Assembly (NCBI GenBank): GCA_016124855.1
Contig: WGMX01000021.1
Location: 62,001 to 126,000, forward strand
Source of the DNA: Anaerolineaceae bacterium
GTDB lineage: Bacteria > Chloroflexota > Anaerolineae > Aggregatilineales > Phototrophicaceae
Reading direction: 5' to 3'
DNA: 64,000 nucleotides
Shown here: piece after piece, positions 60,939 to 64,000 of the stretch
Position numbering within the stretch: the stretch's first letter is position 1
Layout: every line of letters starts with the position of its first letter
The notes under the pieces: model-generated
What the model was told of the DNA's origin: nothing
Seen by the model: only the letters and a program-made list of their open reading frames with translations
The model's database searches: none
Made by a program: the position numbers and the translations under genes

Positions 60939-62149
60939 TGCGTATCCTGCTCATCTCGCGCTGTCCGCCGTGGCCTTTGTATTTAGGTGACCGGCTGATT
61001 GTTTATCACCTAGCCGAAGAACTAGAAGCCCGCAACCATGAGATTGATTTGCTGGCTTTTAGTGACAGTCCCGAAGATGAGCAGGGAAAAAACCATTACG
61101 ATTTTCGGTTTAATGACGTACAGCTTTACCCTGAACCACCGCGCAGCCAATTCAGTTATCTCAAACGACTGCTTTTCCCTCAAACCCGTTTCCCTCGAAC
61201 TGCTGAACAATCATGGTCGCCTGAGATGTGGCAGGCCATTGAAAAAAAGCTGGCGACTAATCACTACGATGCAATTCATCTATTTGGCGGTATTCAAGTT
61301 TATGAGTTCTTTCATGCGCTCGGCGGACGAAAAGCGATAATCACCCCGTATGAAAGTTTTAGCCTATATATAAGGCGGTTGATTGAGAATGCAGTTAGGC
61401 GGGAGGGTCAAAGACCTTTCACTACGAGTATCATGAATCACATTCAACATCAGATTGCACAACGTTTTGAGTCGTTCATGTTCACACCCTATGAAAATAC
61501 GGTGGTCGTTTCGGAGCGTGACCGTGACGAACTGGTGGCGATTAACCCCAAGCTCAACGTAATGGTCATTCCAAATGGTGTGGATATTTACGAATTCCGT
61601 CCGCGTCCCGTAAAGCGCATTCCGGCTCTGCTTTTCGTCGGCAATTATGAGTATGCGCCGAATGTTGATGCGGCGCTGCGCTTGGCAACCGAGATATTTC
61701 CAGCAGTTAAAGTCCATGTGCCGGCGACTCGTTTGTGGTTGGTCGGTAATGCTCCGCCACCTGAGCTGTTAGGCTGTGCCAACGATTCTATCCGCGTCAC
61801 AGGTCGCGTGCCGGATGTGCGTCCCTATTTAGCACGGGCTGGTGCGTTTGTCAGTCCGCTGCGATTGGGTGCGGGTATCAAAAACAAAGTGCTGGAAGCG
61901 TTAGCGATGGGTTGTCCTGTGGTGGCCACACCCATCAGCTTAGATGGAATCGCGGTACTCGACGGTCAAGACGCTTTATCGGCTGATAGTACAGCAATGA
62001 TTGAGGCGATTGTACATCTGCTGCAAGATGAAGCGTTACGATCTACACTTTCTGTCAATGGGCGCAAGTTGATTGAATCCCGCTATAGTTGGGATCATGT
62101 TGCCCAACAATATGAGGATTTGTACAAAAATCTCTCCACTTCTGCGTAA
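60938..62149 (+). CDS. Glycosyltransferase, GT4 family
   Basis: 403-residue GT-B enzyme: MRILLISRCPPWPLYLGDRLIVYHLAEELE at the N-terminus and a donor domain with LLFVGNYEYAPNVDAALRLA, LWLVGNAPP, VTGRVPDVRPYLARAGAFVSPLRLGAGIKNKVLEALAMGCPVVATP. Starts on the last base of the upstream stop (TAATG), so both are one translational unit. It resembles the EPS GT4 enzymes but lies 43 kb from that operon; a separate glycan or glycosylated small molecule is likely. Confidence 0.88.
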   Translation: MRILLISRCPPWPLYLGDRLIVYHLAEELEARNHEIDLLAFSDSPEDEQGKNHYDFRFNDVQLYPEPPRSQFSYLKRLLFPQTRFPRTAEQSWSPEMWQAIEKKLATNHYDAIHLFGGIQVYEFFHALGGRKAIITPYESFSLYIRRLIENAVRREGQRPFTTSIMNHIQHQIAQRFESFMFTPYENTVVVSERDRDELVAINPKLNVMVIPNGVDIYEFRPRPVKRIPALLFVGNYEYAPNVDAALRLATEIFPAVKVHVPATRLWLVGNAPPPELLGCANDSIRVTGRVPDVRPYLARAGAFVSPLRLGAGIKNKVLEALAMGCPVVATPISLDGIAVLDGQDALSADSTAMIEAIVHLLQDEALRSTLSVNGRKLIESRYSWDHVAQQYEDLYKNLSTSA

Positions 62150-62203
62150 ATTGCGTACACTGATGGCGTAACAGTTGGTCATCATGTAAGGAGTTGAACG
62201 GTT

Positions 62204-62806
62204 TTGGCTACTGACACTTTGGAAATTAGTGAATCGCGGGCGCGGGTATTAGACGCTGCCGAGAAGTTGTTTATGGAACGGGGTTATGCTTCGGTCACAA
62301 TGCGTCACATTGCCGATGCGCTGGGGATGAAACAGGCCGCGCTGTATTACCACGCTCCAAATGGCAAGGAGCAGCTTTACCGCGAAGTGGTCAACCGGCA
62401 TATGAGCCACCAGCGGCAAGGCTTGGAAAAGGTGATCGCCGCAGCACCCCCAACATTAGAAGCCCAATTGAGCGCAATTACAGACTGGCTGGTGGAGCAA
62501 GCACCGGTTGATCTCATGCGGATGGTACGCTCAGACGCTGTACAAATTTCCGAAAGCTATGCCCAAGAACTGATTCAACAAGTCGATTACGCGATGATGC
62601 AGCCCATTACCAACATCATCAGGGCGGCGCAGGAACGCGGCGAAGTCCGGCGAATCGTACCGGAAATGGTGTCGGGGATGCTGCTGGCGCTAACCAATTG
62701 GGCGGTTTACTTCGATTCGACTAATCGCTTTAGCATTACTTCTAAAATGATGATGCGGCAGGTGATTGAATTGATGCTGAACGGCATGATCGAACGGAGT
62801 GTCTAG
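62204..62806 (+). CDS. TetR-family transcriptional regulator
   Basis: 200 residues. N-terminal DNA-binding domain (about 10-55) with DAAEKLFMERGYASVTMRHIADALGMKQAALYYHAPNGKEQLYREV, then a ligand-binding helical domain. Start is TTG 62204 with AAGGAG about 10 nt upstream. It precedes an ABC exporter cassette; a palindrome between them (62908-62929) is the likely operator. Ligand is unknown, presumably a drug or lipid exported by the ABC pair. Confidence 0.88.
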   Translation: MATDTLEISESRARVLDAAEKLFMERGYASVTMRHIADALGMKQAALYYHAPNGKEQLYREVVNRHMSHQRQGLEKVIAAAPPTLEAQLSAITDWLVEQAPVDLMRMVRSDAVQISESYAQELIQQVDYAMMQPITNIIRAAQERGEVRRIVPEMVSGMLLALTNWAVYFDSTNRFSITSKMMMRQVIELMLNGMIERSV

Positions 62807-62907
62807 ATTTCTCTCACCTTTTGCTTACCTTTTGTTCAGTAATTGATAAGCTAAAAAGTGAATATTTATGTCTATGCGTTTAATAACGCATTTTGTTTAG
62901 CTCATTT

Positions 62908-62929
62908 ACTTACCGAACATTAAGTAAGT
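62908..62929. promoter_or_regulatory. Candidate TetR operator ahead of the ABC exporter
   Basis: ACTTAC (62908-62913) and GTAAGT (62924-62929) are perfect inverted repeats with a 10-nt centre, in the 164-nt gap between regulator and ATPase genes, about 40 nt before the ATPase start. Size and position fit a TetR dimer site. An upstream direct repeat CCTTTTG is at about 62817-62835. Confidence 0.55.
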
Positions 62930-62970
62930 GACAATCGTAGTCAATTACATCTGCTCAGGGAGCGAAAGAT

Positions 62971-63939
62971 ATGGATAACCGCGAAATTATTGCTGATAAC
63001 CTCGCCAAAAAGTACGGGAATTTCTATGCCGTCAATGGCGTGTCATTTAAGGTCAATTCTGGCGAGATTTATGGGTTTCTAGGGCCAAACGGTGCTGGCA
63101 AAAGTACCTGTGTTTCTATGATGACGACACTCATCTTACCGACCAGCGGCAAAGCAACCGTTGGAGGTTATGATGTGGTAACACAAGCGGCTGAAGTTCG
63201 TCGCCATGCTGGTGTAGCCTTGCAGGACATCGGGCTTGATCCACTGATGAAATCAATGGAACTGTTAACCATTCAAGCCCAGACGTTTGGTTACAGTCGC
63301 AAGCAAGCACAAGCTCGCGCTCACGATTTACTCGACATTGTGAAACTCAGCAACTTTACTGACCGGCGAGTGGGCAAGTACAGCGGTGGTATGCGCCGCC
63401 GTCTCGATCTGGCACTCGCTTTGGTTCATGAGCCTGATATTCTGTTCTTGGACGAACCCACCACCGGACTTGATCCAGCCAGCCGCCGCGATATTTGGAC
63501 AGAAGTGCGCCGTCTCAATAAAGAAGTCGGCATGACCATTTTCTTGACGACCCAATACCTAGAAGAAGCTGACGAACTGGCTGATCGGATTGCAATTATC
63601 ACCAATGGCAAGATTGCGGTTGAAGGCACACCGCTGGAATTAAAATCGAAGCTCGGTACTGAGTCCATCAACATCACATTCCACGAAAACGAGCAGACTG
63701 AAAAAGCGGCTGAAGTCATCCGGTCGATGGCTGATCGCGTCCAAACAGACCGTAAAGTGCTGCGTATTTATATGGCAAAAGCGGCTGCGGCTGTGCCGGC
63801 GGTGATGACAAAACTGCAACAAGCATCCCTCGAACCGATTTCACTCACGTTAACCCAGCCGACATTAGATGATGTGTTCCTAGAGGTCACAGGTGAACGC
63901 TTTGAAGCTGAACGGGCCGAAGAATCGGTCACGGCCTGA
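62971..63939 (+). CDS. ABC transporter ATP-binding protein (DrrA-like exporter type)
   Basis: 322 residues. Walker A GPNGAGKST (about 39-47), signature YSGGMRRR (about 138-145), Walker B DILFLDEPTTGLDP and a switch His replaced by Gln (TTQYLEEADELADRIAII), typical of DrrA/antibiotic exporters. The C-terminal extension carries LTQPTLDDVFLEVTGERFEAE. It likely powers export of a lipid or drug; the permease gene starts just beyond the window. AGCGAAAG precedes the ATG. Confidence 0.9.
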   Translation: MDNREIIADNLAKKYGNFYAVNGVSFKVNSGEIYGFLGPNGAGKSTCVSMMTTLILPTSGKATVGGYDVVTQAAEVRRHAGVALQDIGLDPLMKSMELLTIQAQTFGYSRKQAQARAHDLLDIVKLSNFTDRRVGKYSGGMRRRLDLALALVHEPDILFLDEPTTGLDPASRRDIWTEVRRLNKEVGMTIFLTTQYLEEADELADRIAIITNGKIAVEGTPLELKSKLGTESINITFHENEQTEKAAEVIRSMADRVQTDRKVLRIYMAKAAAAVPAVMTKLQQASLEPISLTLTQPTLDDVFLEVTGERFEAERAEESVTA

Positions 63940-63978
63940 TTATCCAATCAAACTGACCAACCCTATGATTTATAACGA

Positions 63979-64000
63979 GATTACAAGGAAATCTGAAACA
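63979..64000 (+). promoter_or_regulatory. Ribosome site of the next gene (exporter permease) at the window end
   Basis: AAGGAAATCTGAAACA fills the last 16 bases, a good ribosome site with the start codon just outside. Given the preceding ATPase, the missing gene is probably the ABC-2 permease. Confidence 0.5.

Overview
The window reads as a chromosomal segment of a free-living bacterium, most likely a Chloroflexota (Anaerolineae-like) genome. The clues are indirect: fairly balanced base composition, a 3D/G5 cell-wall gene next to rsmA as in Gram-positive bacteria, an actinobacterial-style sulfurtransferase-sufE pair, large TPR and NB-ARC-type proteins, many orphan histidine kinases, and dispersed intergenic hairpin repeats. 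I see no rRNA, tRNA, CRISPR array, prophage or complete insertion sequence. One structural RNA is clear, the SRP RNA at 37978-38112 on the minus strand.

Layout. 1-3200: a truncated membrane gene and rarA on the minus strand. On the plus strand follows a sulfur module: a probably leaderless 30-residue Met/Cys-rich leader peptide, an intrinsic terminator, an sseA-type sulfurtransferase and sufE. 3665-4609: a two-domain DinB-type protein. 5087-18541: a ten-gene minus-strand exopolysaccharide operon. In transcription order it holds a chain-length regulator/tyrosine kinase with an added HTH domain, a Wzy-like polymerase, a secreted BNR protein, an EamA-like small transporter, an FAD oxidoreductase, a glycosyltransferase, hddA, an hddC-gmhA fusion, a second glycosyltransferase and the initiating phosphoglycosyltransferase. 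19502-24440: two divergent membrane histidine kinases. 24613-29130: a GHMP-kinase/nucleotidyltransferase fusion and a polymerase/ligase-TPR fusion, a second polysaccharide locus. 29513-37906: MFS transporter, NB-ARC/TPR protein with acidic inserts, two related membrane proteins, rsmA and a YabE-like protein. 37978-42660: SRP RNA, TPR histidine kinase, nucleoside hydrolase, a small HTH gene with a hairpin-rich tail, and a candidate pseudoknotted RNA. 42665-50924: secreted two-repeat protein, MpaB-family protein, gatA, a SAP/DUF6434 gene broken by an in-frame amber codon, aldehyde dehydrogenase and two aldo/keto reductases. 51009-64000: small basic protein, DUF4013 protein, SnoaL-like protein, TlpA-like thioredoxin and TolB-like protein, patatin, two tandem 61-residue membrane peptides, CorC-type protein, GAF-PAS histidine kinase, a DUF692-like (MNIO) protein coupled to a glycosyltransferase, and a TetR-ABC exporter cassette whose permease lies beyond the end.

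The best candidates for undescribed biology are three. First, the Met/Cys leader-peptide attenuator ahead of sseA-sufE. Second, a three-copy repeat in which a small HTH gene, or the remnant of its 3' end, is followed by units of about 41-43 bp that each fold into a hairpin with compensatory changes between copies. Third, a terminator-capped, apparently non-coding region at 42293-42568 with two interlocking pseudoknots. All pairings and domain calls were made by eye; no search or folding program was run.
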